From Phycisphaerales bacterium (GTDB lineage: Bacteria > Planctomycetota > Phycisphaerae > Phycisphaerales > SM1A02), in NCBI GenBank assembly GCA_029268515.1, contig JAQWNP010000015.1:1-59852 (forward strand): DNA of 59,852 nucleotides, in the 5' to 3' direction. Every line of letters begins with the position of its first letter. The stretch's first letter is position 1. The notes under the pieces were generated by a model. It made no database searches and was not told the DNA's origin. It saw nothing but the letters and a program-made list of their open reading frames with translations. The translations under genes were made by a program, and so were the position numbers. Positions 35,898 through 44,900 of the stretch are shown here, in pieces.

Positions 35898-37260
35898 ACT
35901 TGTATGGTTTCGACATGATCTACGAGTGGCCGAGCAACCGGCGCTCAACGCAGCCTTGCGATCCTCTCAAGAGGTCGTCGGCCTTGTCATTGTGGATCGA
36001 ATCCAATGGAAAGCTCATGGATGGGGTATCCCATGCATGACCTGGTATACAGATACGGTACGAGCACTTGCGGATCAACTTGCCGCAATGGGCATTGTAC
36101 TTCGGGTTGAAATTGCAACGACATGTAAATCTCAATGCACCATCGTCTCAGAAGTGGCTCAAGACATGAAAGCGAAGTGCGTGCATGTCGGGCGTCAGGC
36201 TGGCTTTGATGAGCGAAGACGTGATCAGAACATCAAAAGAGAACTCAGTGATGTCGGAATCAAATTGGTTGAGCATACAACTGAGTCAATTCTTCCAGTG
36301 GAGCTCATCCGTAGCAAGTCAGACCTCCCCTACTCGGTGTACACCCCCTTTAGACGTGCCTGGGACGCTCAACTTAGTCAGGTGGGATTGCCTGATCTAG
36401 ATAAAGCGCATGCCTCGGCAACGCCAATAGCGAGTCCGCAAGTTCCCTATATCGATCTTGGTGAAGCGACTTGGAGTCATACCGCTTGGTGTGCTGGCAC
36501 AGCTTCGGCGTTAGAAAGGCTCAATACCTTTCTCCAAGGACCTATTGATCACTACCACACCAACCGTGACAGACCTGACCTCAATGGCACCAGCACCCTG
36601 TCACCTTGGCTTGCTGTTGGAGCAATCTCACCTGTCATGTGCCTTCGACCGTTAGTTGAGCGCTATGGACTGGACCCAGAACAATGGCCCGATGGACCGC
36701 GTGTATGGCGACAAGAACTGGTTTGGCGCGAGTTCTACCGACATGTCATGATGACACGTGACAAAGTTTCACAAAATCAGCCGATGCAGGATTGGACTGA
36801 AAAACTCGAATGGCGAAGTGACGCTGATGCACTCAATGCTTGGACGAATGGCCAAACTGGTTTTGATATCATCGATGCCGCTATGATTCAGTTGAGAGAG
36901 CTTGGTTGGATGCACAATCGACTTCGCATGGTTACTGCAATGTTTCTGACTAAGAACCTGATGGTCGACTGGCGTCTCGGCGAGCTACACTTTTCCAAGC
37001 ATTTGATTGACTATGATTTCGCGAGCAACAACGGCGGCTGGCAGTGGGCGGCTTCGACCGGAACCGATGCGGCACCTTACTTCAGAATATTCAACCCAGA
37101 GTCACAGGCAGAAAAGTTCGATCCCGATCGGCAATACCAAGCGCAATGGCTCAATGGGCATAGCCGCCCCACGCAAATTGTTGATCTAAAGACGACAAGA
37201 GCGTTTGCGATCCAAGCTTTTAAGTCTGCCAAGGCAGGAGCAACTGAAAGTGACAATTGA
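35890..37260 (+). CDS. phrB: Class I deoxyribodipyrimidine photolyase
   Basis: 456 residues. ATG 35890, preceded by GGGAGG, begins MCELVWFRHDLRV, the photolyase N terminus; the open frame extends further 5' but overlaps the SDR. The FAD-binding C-terminal domain is nearly canonical: ELVWREFYRH, GWMHNRLRMVTAMFLTKNL, VDWRLGE, then NNGGWQWAAS and APYFRIFNP. Trp residues corresponding to the electron-transfer chain are present. The enzyme repairs cyclobutane pyrimidine dimers using blue light. It lies inside a coupled operon with the SDR and the SRPBCC gene. Confidence 0.95.
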   Translation: MCELVWFRHDLRVAEQPALNAALRSSQEVVGLVIVDRIQWKAHGWGIPCMTWYTDTVRALADQLAAMGIVLRVEIATTCKSQCTIVSEVAQDMKAKCVHVGRQAGFDERRRDQNIKRELSDVGIKLVEHTTESILPVELIRSKSDLPYSVYTPFRRAWDAQLSQVGLPDLDKAHASATPIASPQVPYIDLGEATWSHTAWCAGTASALERLNTFLQGPIDHYHTNRDRPDLNGTSTLSPWLAVGAISPVMCLRPLVERYGLDPEQWPDGPRVWRQELVWREFYRHVMMTRDKVSQNQPMQDWTEKLEWRSDADALNAWTNGQTGFDIIDAAMIQLRELGWMHNRLRMVTAMFLTKNLMVDWRLGELHFSKHLIDYDFASNNGGWQWAASTGTDAAPYFRIFNPESQAEKFDPDRQYQAQWLNGHSRPTQIVDLKTTRAFAIQAFKSAKAGATESDN

Positions 37261-37738
37261 ACCTGATGTCCAACGCGAAAATGGTGACTTTGTCTTGCGA
37301 GCGAGAGCGCGCGTTGAACGTCCCCGTGATGAAGTATTCGATTTTTTTTCAAATGCGCGTAATCTAGAACGACTCACACCAGAGTTTCTGAATTTCAAAG
37401 TGCTCACGCCTGGGGAAATCAAAATGCACCAGGGCGCCTTGATTGACTACAAACTTCGTGTTCGAGGAATACCTATCCGGTGGAGAACAGAGATTACCGC
37501 ATGGGACCCGCCCTACAAATTTGAGGACAATCAGCTCAAAGGCCCATATCGCAAATGGCTTCACCAACATATCTTTATAGAGGATGGTGATAGCACCATC
37601 ATGGATGACATCGTCAGGTACCGCGTTTGGGGCGGTCGCCTGATTAATCGATTGATGGTTGAACGCGACGTACGCAAGATCTTCGCCTATCGAGGCGAAG
37701 TACTTGCTTCCTTTTTCCCAGGCACAAAGAACGAATGA
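37250..37738 (+). CDS. SRPBCC-family protein of the photolyase operon
   Basis: 162 residues. The start is GTG 37250 with AGGAG nine bases upstream, inside the last codons of phrB (11-base overlap). Motifs EVFDFFSNARNLERLTPEF, IDYKLRVRGIPIRWRTEI and GPYRKWLHQH match the SRPBCC proteins that accompany photolyases and DUF2867 SDRs. It would bind a hydrophobic ligand in the cytoplasm; the ligand is unknown. Its stop overlaps the next gene start. Confidence 0.85.
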   Translation: MTIEPDVQRENGDFVLRARARVERPRDEVFDFFSNARNLERLTPEFLNFKVLTPGEIKMHQGALIDYKLRVRGIPIRWRTEITAWDPPYKFEDNQLKGPYRKWLHQHIFIEDGDSTIMDDIVRYRVWGGRLINRLMVERDVRKIFAYRGEVLASFFPGTKNE

Positions 37739-38181
37739 CCACCGAATCGATACTGCTCATTGCACAGGCATTTGCCAGTTGTGGCATGTTTGGCCTTATA
37801 TGGCTTATCCAGCTCGCTCACTATCCGCTCCAAATTCATGTACCCGCCGATGGTTTTGTTGACTATCAAGCATCACACATGTTTCGTGTTACTTTTGTCG
37901 TCGGTCCATTAATGCTCATCGAGTTGATTGCCGCGGTTTGGCTCGTCCAATTACCGCTTCAAGGAATGATGCTCTTGGCTGCCTGGATTGGTGTGGCTCT
38001 CATTGTCATCATCTGGCTCTCGACCGCTGCCTTACAGATCCCCTGCCACTTCAAGCTAGAGCGGGCCAAGGACGATGCCGTCATCGCCAGATTGGTACTC
38101 ACCAACTGGGTCCGAACCATTGCATGGACAGGCCGCGCCGGCATTACAGTATGGATGCTCGCGATGGCGATGGCCAACTAG
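37735..38181 (+). CDS. Small four-helix membrane protein of the photolyase operon
   Basis: 148 residues with four predicted membrane helices and the conserved-looking pieces IQLAHYPLQ, WLSTAALQIPCH and NWVRTIAW. The start overlaps the SRPBCC stop (ATGA). This type of protein recurs at the end of photolyase/SDR clusters, although I know of no assigned activity. It is the last gene before the BlaI promoter. Confidence 0.75.
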   Translation: MTTESILLIAQAFASCGMFGLIWLIQLAHYPLQIHVPADGFVDYQASHMFRVTFVVGPLMLIELIAAVWLVQLPLQGMMLLAAWIGVALIVIIWLSTAALQIPCHFKLERAKDDAVIARLVLTNWVRTIAWTGRAGITVWMLAMAMAN

Positions 38182-38252
38182 CGCCGATCACCCTCGGACG
38201 GCTCCAAAACCATCGCTATCCGTCAAATCCTTATCCTTCGACACGCCACAAC

Positions 38253-38280
38253 TAGACTGACGAATTTCTTCGTGTATACT
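38253..38280 (+). promoter_or_regulatory. Promoter and probable BlaI operator
   Basis: -35 TAGACT (38253-38258), 16-bp spacer and -10 TATACT (38275-38280). An inverted repeat ACGAA-TTTC-TTCGT (38260-38273) lies in the spacer, where repressor binding would block polymerase. It fits autorepression by the BlaI-like gene downstream (inference). Confidence 0.5.
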
Positions 38281-38313
38281 CTCAACGATATCCCACACGA
38301 GGCAATACTCCAT

Positions 38314-38703
38314 ATGACCCAGAAAAAGAGCGCACGCAAACCAACCGATGCCGAATGCCAGATCCTGAATGTCATCTGGAGACGCGGCAGTGCTACTGTG
38401 CGCGAGGTCTATGATGATCTCAGTGACGAGAGTGAGATTGGCTATACAACTGTATTAAAGTTCATGCAGATCATGACAGACAAGGGCCTTTTGAGCCGCG
38501 ATACAAACGTGCGACCCCAGATTTATAAGGCCTGTCACTCACAAAAGAAAACACAGAAAACAATGGTTGCAGATCTTCTTGACCGAGCCTTTTGTGGCTC
38601 TCCAGGCAATCTTGTTCTCCAAGCACTTTCAATGCGAAAAACCACGCCGGAAGAACTTCAGGAAATACGTGACTTGGTCAAAAAACTGGAGCGGCAACAA
38701 TGA
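38314..38703 (+). CDS. BlaI/MecI/CopY-family repressor
   Basis: About 129 residues. ATG 38314 begins MTQKKSARKPTDAECQILNVIW, matching the family start; the frame extends further 5'. The winged helix is clear (ATVREVYDDLSDE, YTTVLKFMQIMTDKGLL), followed by the dimerisation helices. BlaI repressors are inactivated by cleavage triggered by a partner M56 protease. The stop overlaps the M56 gene (ATGA), forming the usual pair. No beta-lactamase is next to it. Confidence 0.93.
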   Translation: MTQKKSARKPTDAECQILNVIWRRGSATVREVYDDLSDESEIGYTTVLKFMQIMTDKGLLSRDTNVRPQIYKACHSQKKTQKTMVADLLDRAFCGSPGNLVLQALSMRKTTPEELQEIRDLVKKLERQQ

Positions 38704-41039
38704 ATGAAGCAACGCTCTTTTCCTACCTATGGCCCACACTGGGACTGACAATCGCCCACTTCCTATGGCAGGGCTTCTTGATCGCGGCCATTACGGCACT
38801 TGTGCTCGCCATCTTAAGACGAGCCACTCCAACATCTCGTTACATGGTGAATTGTGTTTCCATGATCTTTGGTCTTGTTGTTTTTGTAACCACTTTCATT
38901 CTGATCTTCTCACAAAGTGGTGAAGCACCCTTATCAGGGCTCGATAGCGACCTCCTGATGTCTTCAACCATACTTGCTGATTCACCTGTATCAGAAGCAC
39001 AACATCAAATCGATATGACAATGAGCATCATCGATGAAAGCACTGGAACATTGCCTGCTGAAAATGTCACCTTCTGGCAAATGGCAACCGCGCTCTGGAC
39101 TATTAATACCCTGGCCTGGATATGGCTTGCCGGCGCTCTCTTTATGTTGACGCGCTTCGCGGTGCAGTGGAATACTGCTCGCTATTTAAAAACCAATCTA
39201 GTCATCACTCCTGATCAAAAATGGCATCGCCTCTTTGATGAAATCAAAGCAAAACTGGGCATCAATAAAGGCATCAAAATACTTCAAAGTAGCCTCGTTG
39301 AAACGCCAATGGTTATTGGATGGATGAGTCCAGTGGTACTGATTCCGACATCAGTCTTTACCTCGCTGACAACAGATCAAATCCGAATGATCCTAACTCA
39401 TGAACTTGCACACATTCGCCGTTATGACCACCTGGTCAATATCGCCCAAGGTGCTATTGAAATAATGCTCTTTTTTCACCCAATGACTTGGTGGCTCTCA
39501 AAGAATATTCGTATCGAAAGAGAATATTGCTGTGATGACGCCGCAATAACAGTAACTAGCAAACCACGATTATTTGCTGAAGCACTTATCGAACTTGAAG
39601 CACTTCGCATTAAACGTCAAAACCAACTGCCAAATACCGCACTCGCACTGACCGGAGGTTCGCTCATGTCCCGTATCAAACGCATCGTTAATCCAGTTTC
39701 ATCTCAAGACGCAAATCGACTTCAATCGAAAACACCGCTGGCCCTACTCCTGACGCTACTTTTACTGATGAGCGGTATGACCTATGTTGCAAGCACTGCC
39801 TACGCCACCGCGAATGCTGGCAATGAGACCAGTGAGGCGATCCAAGATCATGACGGGCATAGCCACGCAGATCATGACGACCACGAGCATCATGATGACC
39901 ACGGCCATCACGACGAGCATGACATTGACTTTGAACACTTCCCTGATGACCAAGAGCTTCGCGACATGATTGCGGAAGGTGTAGAAGAAGGTGAAGTGAG
40001 TCGCCGACAGGCTGGTGACATTATGACACTGCACAAAGAGCTCCAAACACAGATCGCCGATGGTGAGCTATCAAAGCAGGAAGCCGCTCGCGTATTTCAT
40101 GAAGAAGTACTCCAACTCCTCGGCTGGAACGACCATGACGAAGATGAAACCGATTCACGCAGAATGATTTTCCCAACCCATGAAGCGCTGAGATCACGTA
40201 TTGAAGATGGCCTCAGAGAAGGCGACGTTAATCGCGAACAGGCTGCACAAATTATGGCCATTTACGAGCGATTCCAAGCCGGCATCGAATCAGGCCGAAT
40301 GTCACATGAAGACGCTGGCCCAGCATTTCGTAATCGTGTCATGGCGATGCTCGATGAAGAAAATGGTCATGGGCGAGAAGATCACCAGCACAGGGACGAC
40401 CATCATGACCAAGGGCACGACCATCATGACCAGGGGCACGACCGCATCATGGCTGCCCGCATTGGTGGCATGCTCATGACCCTCGGCGAAGCCGTTGAAT
40501 CTGGACGCATGTCTCCAGAAGATGCAATGCGGCAGATCATGGAAACCGCTGAACGCATGGGCATGATGCAGCACCATGAACATGATGAACGTCATGCTGA
40601 TTTTGAGCGACAAGAAAGAGAACTCATGGAAGCCGTTCGCCGTGGTGATATCAGTGAAGAAGATGCCCATCGACGCCTGAAAGAGATGGAGCGGCACATG
40701 ACGGGCCGTGATCAAGATCATCAAAGGCGTGGAGATCAAGGCGATGGTATGTCAAAAGAAGACTACAACCGTGCGGTCGATCGACTCAAGAGAGGTGTGG
40801 AATCAGGCAGAATCTCTGAAGAAGATGCAGACCGGCGTATCGAGGAGATGAAGCGAGAAATGAAGCGCCATTCACGTGGCGACAACGATCACATGAATGC
40901 CGATCAGCAAGAAGAGTACATGAAGCGCGTGGCTCAGCGACTCGAAAAGGCCGTTGAAAGCGGACGCATGACTGAAAGAGAAGCCAAAGATAAATACGCT
41001 GAGATGGAGCGAGAGATGCATGAACGCATGAGAGACTAA
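38700..41039 (+). CDS. BlaR1-like M56 metalloprotease with His-rich repeat tail
   Basis: 779 residues. The N-terminal part has about four membrane helices and the zinc motif H234-ELAH in LTHELAHIRRYDHL, with EREYCCDDAA as the third-ligand helix. The last membrane segment (LLLTLLLLMSGMTYVAST) is followed, instead of a penicillin-binding domain, by a His/Asp-rich linker (HDGHSHADHDDHEHHDD) and then some 340 residues of SHOCT-like helical repeats (AVESGRMSPEDA, AVRRGDISEEDAHRRL, GVESGRISEEDADRRI), interrupted by a second His-rich stretch. The tail should be periplasmic. It could sense metal ions or envelope state and then inactivate the BlaI repressor. It resembles the repeats in the protein at 16732-17775. 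Confidence 0.9.
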   Translation: MNEATLFSYLWPTLGLTIAHFLWQGFLIAAITALVLAILRRATPTSRYMVNCVSMIFGLVVFVTTFILIFSQSGEAPLSGLDSDLLMSSTILADSPVSEAQHQIDMTMSIIDESTGTLPAENVTFWQMATALWTINTLAWIWLAGALFMLTRFAVQWNTARYLKTNLVITPDQKWHRLFDEIKAKLGINKGIKILQSSLVETPMVIGWMSPVVLIPTSVFTSLTTDQIRMILTHELAHIRRYDHLVNIAQGAIEIMLFFHPMTWWLSKNIRIEREYCCDDAAITVTSKPRLFAEALIELEALRIKRQNQLPNTALALTGGSLMSRIKRIVNPVSSQDANRLQSKTPLALLLTLLLLMSGMTYVASTAYATANAGNETSEAIQDHDGHSHADHDDHEHHDDHGHHDEHDIDFEHFPDDQELRDMIAEGVEEGEVSRRQAGDIMTLHKELQTQIADGELSKQEAARVFHEEVLQLLGWNDHDEDETDSRRMIFPTHEALRSRIEDGLREGDVNREQAAQIMAIYERFQAGIESGRMSHEDAGPAFRNRVMAMLDEENGHGREDHQHRDDHHDQGHDHHDQGHDRIMAARIGGMLMTLGEAVESGRMSPEDAMRQIMETAERMGMMQHHEHDERHADFERQERELMEAVRRGDISEEDAHRRLKEMERHMTGRDQDHQRRGDQGDGMSKEDYNRAVDRLKRGVESGRISEEDADRRIEEMKREMKRHSRGDNDHMNADQQEEYMKRVAQRLEKAVESGRMTEREAKDKYAEMEREMHERMRD

Positions 41040-41120
41040 TCACCGTGTCTCTTTATTGCTCAATGCAATCGGCTGCGTGATTATTTTCTTCTTTGCTGTG
41101 CGCCATCAAGGAGCCACTTC

Positions 41121-41948
41121 ATGTCCGTCTTGCCAATATTGCTTTTATTGCTGACCCAACCCTCTGCACCGGATGATATCCTCGCAGCCTATGAACCAGG
41201 GCATACGACCATCATGGTTGAAGGCGCGGAAGCTACTTTTCCCTATCGTCTTCACCGCCCCACCACCGCCAGTGCCGACAACCCACTTCCCTTGGTCATC
41301 TTTCTCCATGGTCGTGGTGAGACCGGCAATGACAATCAAATGCAACTGAGGCGCTTTCCCAAACAGATGCTGACCGAACCACACCTGATGCGACATCAGG
41401 CATTTGTGCTCGCGCCGCAGTGCACTGGCGGAGGTTGGTCACCGCGCCCGCGCCGAGGCCAGGATCCGGTTGATCCAAATGTACCGACACCCTCAATGCA
41501 AGCGCTGATCAAGAAGATTCGTGAGCTCGCCCAAGATCCTTCCGTAGACCGTTCGCGCATCTATCTCACTGGTCTTTCCATGGGTGGCTTTGGATCATGG
41601 GACTTGGCCGCGCGCCATCCCGAGTGGTTTGCAGCCGTGGTTCCGATCTGCGGCGGCGGGCGTACTGCCACTGCTGAAACACTCGCTGAAAGCGATCTGC
41701 CAATTTGGAACTTCCATGGCGATAAAGATTCGGTGGTTGACATTAAGTATTCACGTAATCTCGTGAATGCGATTCGTGATGCTGGCGGCCAGGTGGGCCA
41801 CACCGAGCTACGTGGTGTTGGCCACAACGCTTGGGACATTGCTTACGGACCGCAAGGCGGCATAGAATGGATGTTTGCTCAGCAGCGCGCCAAGCCAGCT
41901 GAGATCCCTGCTGAGGAGCAGGCGACAGAGCAGCCCGTAAAGAACTAA
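41121..41948 (+). CDS. Secreted alpha/beta hydrolase, PHB-depolymerase/esterase-like
   Basis: 275 residues with a short signal peptide (MSVLPILLLLLTQPSAP). The hydrolase core shows the oxyanion strand FLHGRGETGND, nucleophile elbow GLSMGGFGSW, acid in HGDKDSVVD and the His of GVGHNAWD. It matches predicted phospholipase/carboxylesterase or feruloyl-esterase-like proteins. It follows the M56 gene by 81 bases on the same strand and may belong to the BlaI regulon. Confidence 0.87.
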   Translation: MSVLPILLLLLTQPSAPDDILAAYEPGHTTIMVEGAEATFPYRLHRPTTASADNPLPLVIFLHGRGETGNDNQMQLRRFPKQMLTEPHLMRHQAFVLAPQCTGGGWSPRPRRGQDPVDPNVPTPSMQALIKKIRELAQDPSVDRSRIYLTGLSMGGFGSWDLAARHPEWFAAVVPICGGGRTATAETLAESDLPIWNFHGDKDSVVDIKYSRNLVNAIRDAGGQVGHTELRGVGHNAWDIAYGPQGGIEWMFAQQRAKPAEIPAEEQATEQPVKN

Positions 41949-41970
41949 CTCGACCTATATAGCTCTCTGG

Positions 41971-42843
41971 TTAACTAGCAGGCTCACGATGGATTTTCCT
42001 CGTGCGTCGCCGCCAGCGGCGCCACAGTGCCAGGAGCACAAAGACCACAAGTAATGGTTCTGAAAGACCCCTTAAGCTGGCACCCTCTACGAGAGGCATA
42101 GGCACATTAGATAGTGCATGAATACCAACGGCAATAAAGATATTGTTGGTTAGCAAGAAGTAGGCTGTCAGAAAGAGACCAGAGATAAACAAACTTAATT
42201 GATCGTTCCAAACAGCCTGCCAATTTTCATAACGACCTTTGTAGAGGCGATTTGGTACGTGTCCAAGAGCAAAAATAAATTGTGAGACCAAGATAGCGAT
42301 AATGAGCATCGGTATTGTTCTTCGCATACCAGCAATGCGCAGTAGAACAAAGATCTGACTGATCAAGAACGCGCGGTAGAGAATCTCTTCATAGAGCGCA
42401 TTCCCAAAAATCTGCCCTAGAAAATTACCTATTAAATGTGTTCCCCACCCCAGAGCCCAAGTAGCATCTCCGCCACTTTCAATGAGCTGCACAATCTGGG
42501 CCGCACCCCAAATAACAACTGTCCAGGCAATACCAGGCAATATTTTTTTTCGAAACAAGGCCAGATCATGAAAACGGAGCCGTCCAATACACCAAAACAA
42601 TGTCCCGATGATAATAAATTGGATGATGTAGGCCTGAAGTGTGCCTCCGATCAGACCAGCGGTCGCCTGTGTGATCGGTGCCGACCATTCCTGTTTGAAA
42701 TAGACTAGGTTTAAGAAGCTGCTGGTTACAGTATGGACAAACAGAACCAGAACAATAAACCACCAAGCCGTTACTTTGACAGAACCCATCCACTCTAAGG
42801 ATGAACGGGAACCATCGGTTTGCTTGAGTAAGTCGATTGCCAT
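41971..42843 (-). CDS. CPBP-family intramembrane protease
   Basis: About 290 residues with several membrane helices. The catalytic EExxxR motif is at 152-157 (EEILYR), with FALGH and the later IHALSN supplying further conserved residues. CPBP proteins (Rce1-like/Abi) cleave or process membrane-associated peptides. The start 42843 (AGAGGA upstream) is chosen because the longer frame would run into mogA. It lies 16 bases downstream of mogA on the same strand. Confidence 0.85.
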   Translation of the reverse strand: MAIDLLKQTDGSRSSLEWMGSVKVTAWWFIVLVLFVHTVTSSFLNLVYFKQEWSAPITQATAGLIGGTLQAYIIQFIIIGTLFWCIGRLRFHDLALFRKKILPGIAWTVVIWGAAQIVQLIESGGDATWALGWGTHLIGNFLGQIFGNALYEEILYRAFLISQIFVLLRIAGMRRTIPMLIIAILVSQFIFALGHVPNRLYKGRYENWQAVWNDQLSLFISGLFLTAYFLLTNNIFIAVGIHALSNVPMPLVEGASLRGLSEPLLVVFVLLALWRRWRRRTRKIHREPAS

Positions 42844-42859
42844 ATAGAACTGAGTCCTC

Positions 42860-43399
42860 TTATTTTTTTGATTGCGGACGAAACGCTTGAATGATCTTCG
42901 GATTGGTTTCCAGATAGGGTCCACCAATCAAATCGATGCAATATGGCACCGCCGCAAAGACGGCATTGAGACACTCCGCAATGGCGGCTGGTTTTCCTGG
43001 CAAATTGATGATCAATGAAGAGCCACGCGTGCCAGCTATTTGCCGCGACAAAATCGCAGTCGGAACTGACTTGAGTGATTCGGTGCGCATCAACTCACCA
43101 AAGCCTGGCAGAATTCGGTGACAAACAGCTTCAGTCGCTTCGGGTGTGATATCTCTTAGCGCCGGACCAGTGCCTCCTGTCGTGACAATTAAACCGCACT
43201 TCAGTTCGTCACTTAATTCACACAAAGCTGCCTCAATCTGCGGCTGCTCGTCAGGCACCAGACGCCGTTCCGGTTGCCAAGGGCTCGTCAGCACTTCAAG
43301 AAGCCAGGCTTCAATGGCTGGGCCACTGCGATCTTCATAATCACCGCGAGAGGCGCGGTCAGAAATCGTCACAATGCCGATAGATGCTTTGGTTGACAT
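42860..43399 (-). CDS. mogA: Molybdopterin adenylyltransferase MogA/MoaB-type
   Basis: 179 residues from the start at 43399 (MSTKASIGIVTISDRASRGDYEDRSG), which aligns with MogA N termini; an upstream start at 43450 has a somewhat better Shine-Dalgarno sequence. Conserved motifs include IVTTGGTGPALRDITPEAT, INLPGKP and the terminal YCIDLIGG. It adenylates molybdopterin before molybdate insertion, supplying cofactor for the hydroxylase encoded at 27-31 kb. No other moa/moe genes are adjacent. Confidence 0.88.
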   Translation of the reverse strand: MSTKASIGIVTISDRASRGDYEDRSGPAIEAWLLEVLTSPWQPERRLVPDEQPQIEAALCELSDELKCGLIVTTGGTGPALRDITPEATEAVCHRILPGFGELMRTESLKSVPTAILSRQIAGTRGSSLIINLPGKPAAIAECLNAVFAAVPYCIDLIGGPYLETNPKIIQAFRPQSKK

Positions 43400-43528
43400 G
43401 CCATCAATGCTATCAGTAGACGTGTTTTTTTGCTCTGAAATGCATGCCATCGCTGTGAGGCACCTCTCAGTGGTCGCCTTAGGAACCAAGCTGCATGATT
43501 CTAAGAACATGGCTTAGAATGGTGGGTG

Positions 43529-44770
43529 ATGGCAAAGAATGTAACGCGCAACTATGACTCCAAACGCGATCGCGACCATGTCGCGCGTATCTATCATGAA
43601 GCGAATTGGATTGAGCATAGCGAATTTGAAAAAATCTCTGAGCTTGACGCTTGGTGGAAATCCGGTGACACACTGGTCACTGAACTTGATGGAGCCGCAG
43701 AAGTGCTGGCTCAATCAGTCAAAGGAACGATGCGTTATCTCACTGAGGATTTACCACTGAGTCATGTTTCTGATGTACTCACCAGCCGCATTGCGCGACA
43801 GCGCGGTTTGGCCAGTCGAACGACGGCTCTTCTCATGCAAAAGACAGCTGGCGCCGGCGCTGCCGTTGCTCGTTTGAGCGCCTTTGATCAAGGCTACTAC
43901 GATCGTCTCGGCTTCGGCTCTCTTTCATACCAACGGGAGCTGACCATCGACCCTGCGCAGTTACGCGTGCCTTCACTTACCCGCACGCCACGACGATTGA
44001 CCCTCGATGATGTTGAAGAGGTCCATCAAAACCGCCTGACGCGACTGAAGACACACGGCGCCTGTAATCTTGAAAGTAGTCTCGCCACAAAAAACAACTT
44101 TGTCTGGCGCCAAGATTTCTTTGGCCTTGGTTTTAACAACGATCAGGGACGCCTGACCCACCACTTGACCATGAAGCCAGGGCAAGAACATGGCCCATAC
44201 ACCCTTGGTTGGATGGCCTATGAAACGCCTGCGCAATTGATAGAGCTACTCAGCCTAGTTCGATCGCTGGCTGATCAGATTTATGGTGTCCGTCTTGAAG
44301 AACCGGCATTCGTACAGCTACAGGACTTATTGAAAGAACCATTTCGTGTGTTACGAACGCGCCGCAAAAGTGACTTTGACGTAAAACCATTTAGTCTGAG
44401 TTGGGAGCAGATCCGTATTCTCGATTTACCTACCTGTATTGCCGCCGTTCAACTCCCTGGTGATTCGGTCCGCTTCAACCTCGATCTCGATGATCCCATT
44501 GAGACCTATCTTGCTGACGATGAAGGTTGGCGTGGAATTGGTGGCCAGTGGTGTGTCACCCTGGGGCCATCGAGCTCTATTAAGAGCCAACATGAAAAAG
44601 GACTGCCCCTACTACGAGCATCTGCCGCCGCCTTTTCTCGTCTATGGTTTGGGGTGCAAACAGCAACTTCGCTAAGTGTTGGCGACAACCTCGAGGGCGA
44701 ACCTGATTTACTGGCGGCCATTGAAGGTGTGCTGCGTCTGCCCCGCCCCATCACAGATTGGGATGGATAG
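43529..44770 (+). CDS. Eis-like GNAT acetyltransferase with SCP2-type domain
   Basis: About 413 residues. The start is ATG 43529 or the GTG just before it; a G-rich stretch lies too close to be an ideal ribosome site. The N-terminal GNAT part has VARIYHEANW, VSDVLTSRIARQRGLASRTTALLM (acetyl-CoA loop region) and YYDRLGFGS. A second GNAT-like region and a C-terminal sterol-carrier-type domain (SVRFNLDL, VTLGPSSSI, LSRLWFGVQTA-like) complete the Eis layout. Eis enzymes acetylate amines such as aminoglycosides or lysines. The physiological substrate here is unknown. Confidence 0.82.
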   Translation: MAKNVTRNYDSKRDRDHVARIYHEANWIEHSEFEKISELDAWWKSGDTLVTELDGAAEVLAQSVKGTMRYLTEDLPLSHVSDVLTSRIARQRGLASRTTALLMQKTAGAGAAVARLSAFDQGYYDRLGFGSLSYQRELTIDPAQLRVPSLTRTPRRLTLDDVEEVHQNRLTRLKTHGACNLESSLATKNNFVWRQDFFGLGFNNDQGRLTHHLTMKPGQEHGPYTLGWMAYETPAQLIELLSLVRSLADQIYGVRLEEPAFVQLQDLLKEPFRVLRTRRKSDFDVKPFSLSWEQIRILDLPTCIAAVQLPGDSVRFNLDLDDPIETYLADDEGWRGIGGQWCVTLGPSSSIKSQHEKGLPLLRASAAAFSRLWFGVQTATSLSVGDNLEGEPDLLAAIEGVLRLPRPITDWDG

Positions 44771-44900
44771 TCTTATTGAGCCCGTTGGTCTCTTCGACCG
44801 TCGCCCTTGGCAAGAGGCGATCTGAGCAAGAATATTTTAAAAAGAGATCACTGCAATTGATCAGGCCTCTGGGGACATCTCTACCTGGTGGATCTTACTT

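Noticed and set aside
40302-40739. 145-codon minus-strand frame rich in Met and Phe
   Set aside because: Antisense of the His/Asp-rich M56 tail; its composition follows from the repeats.
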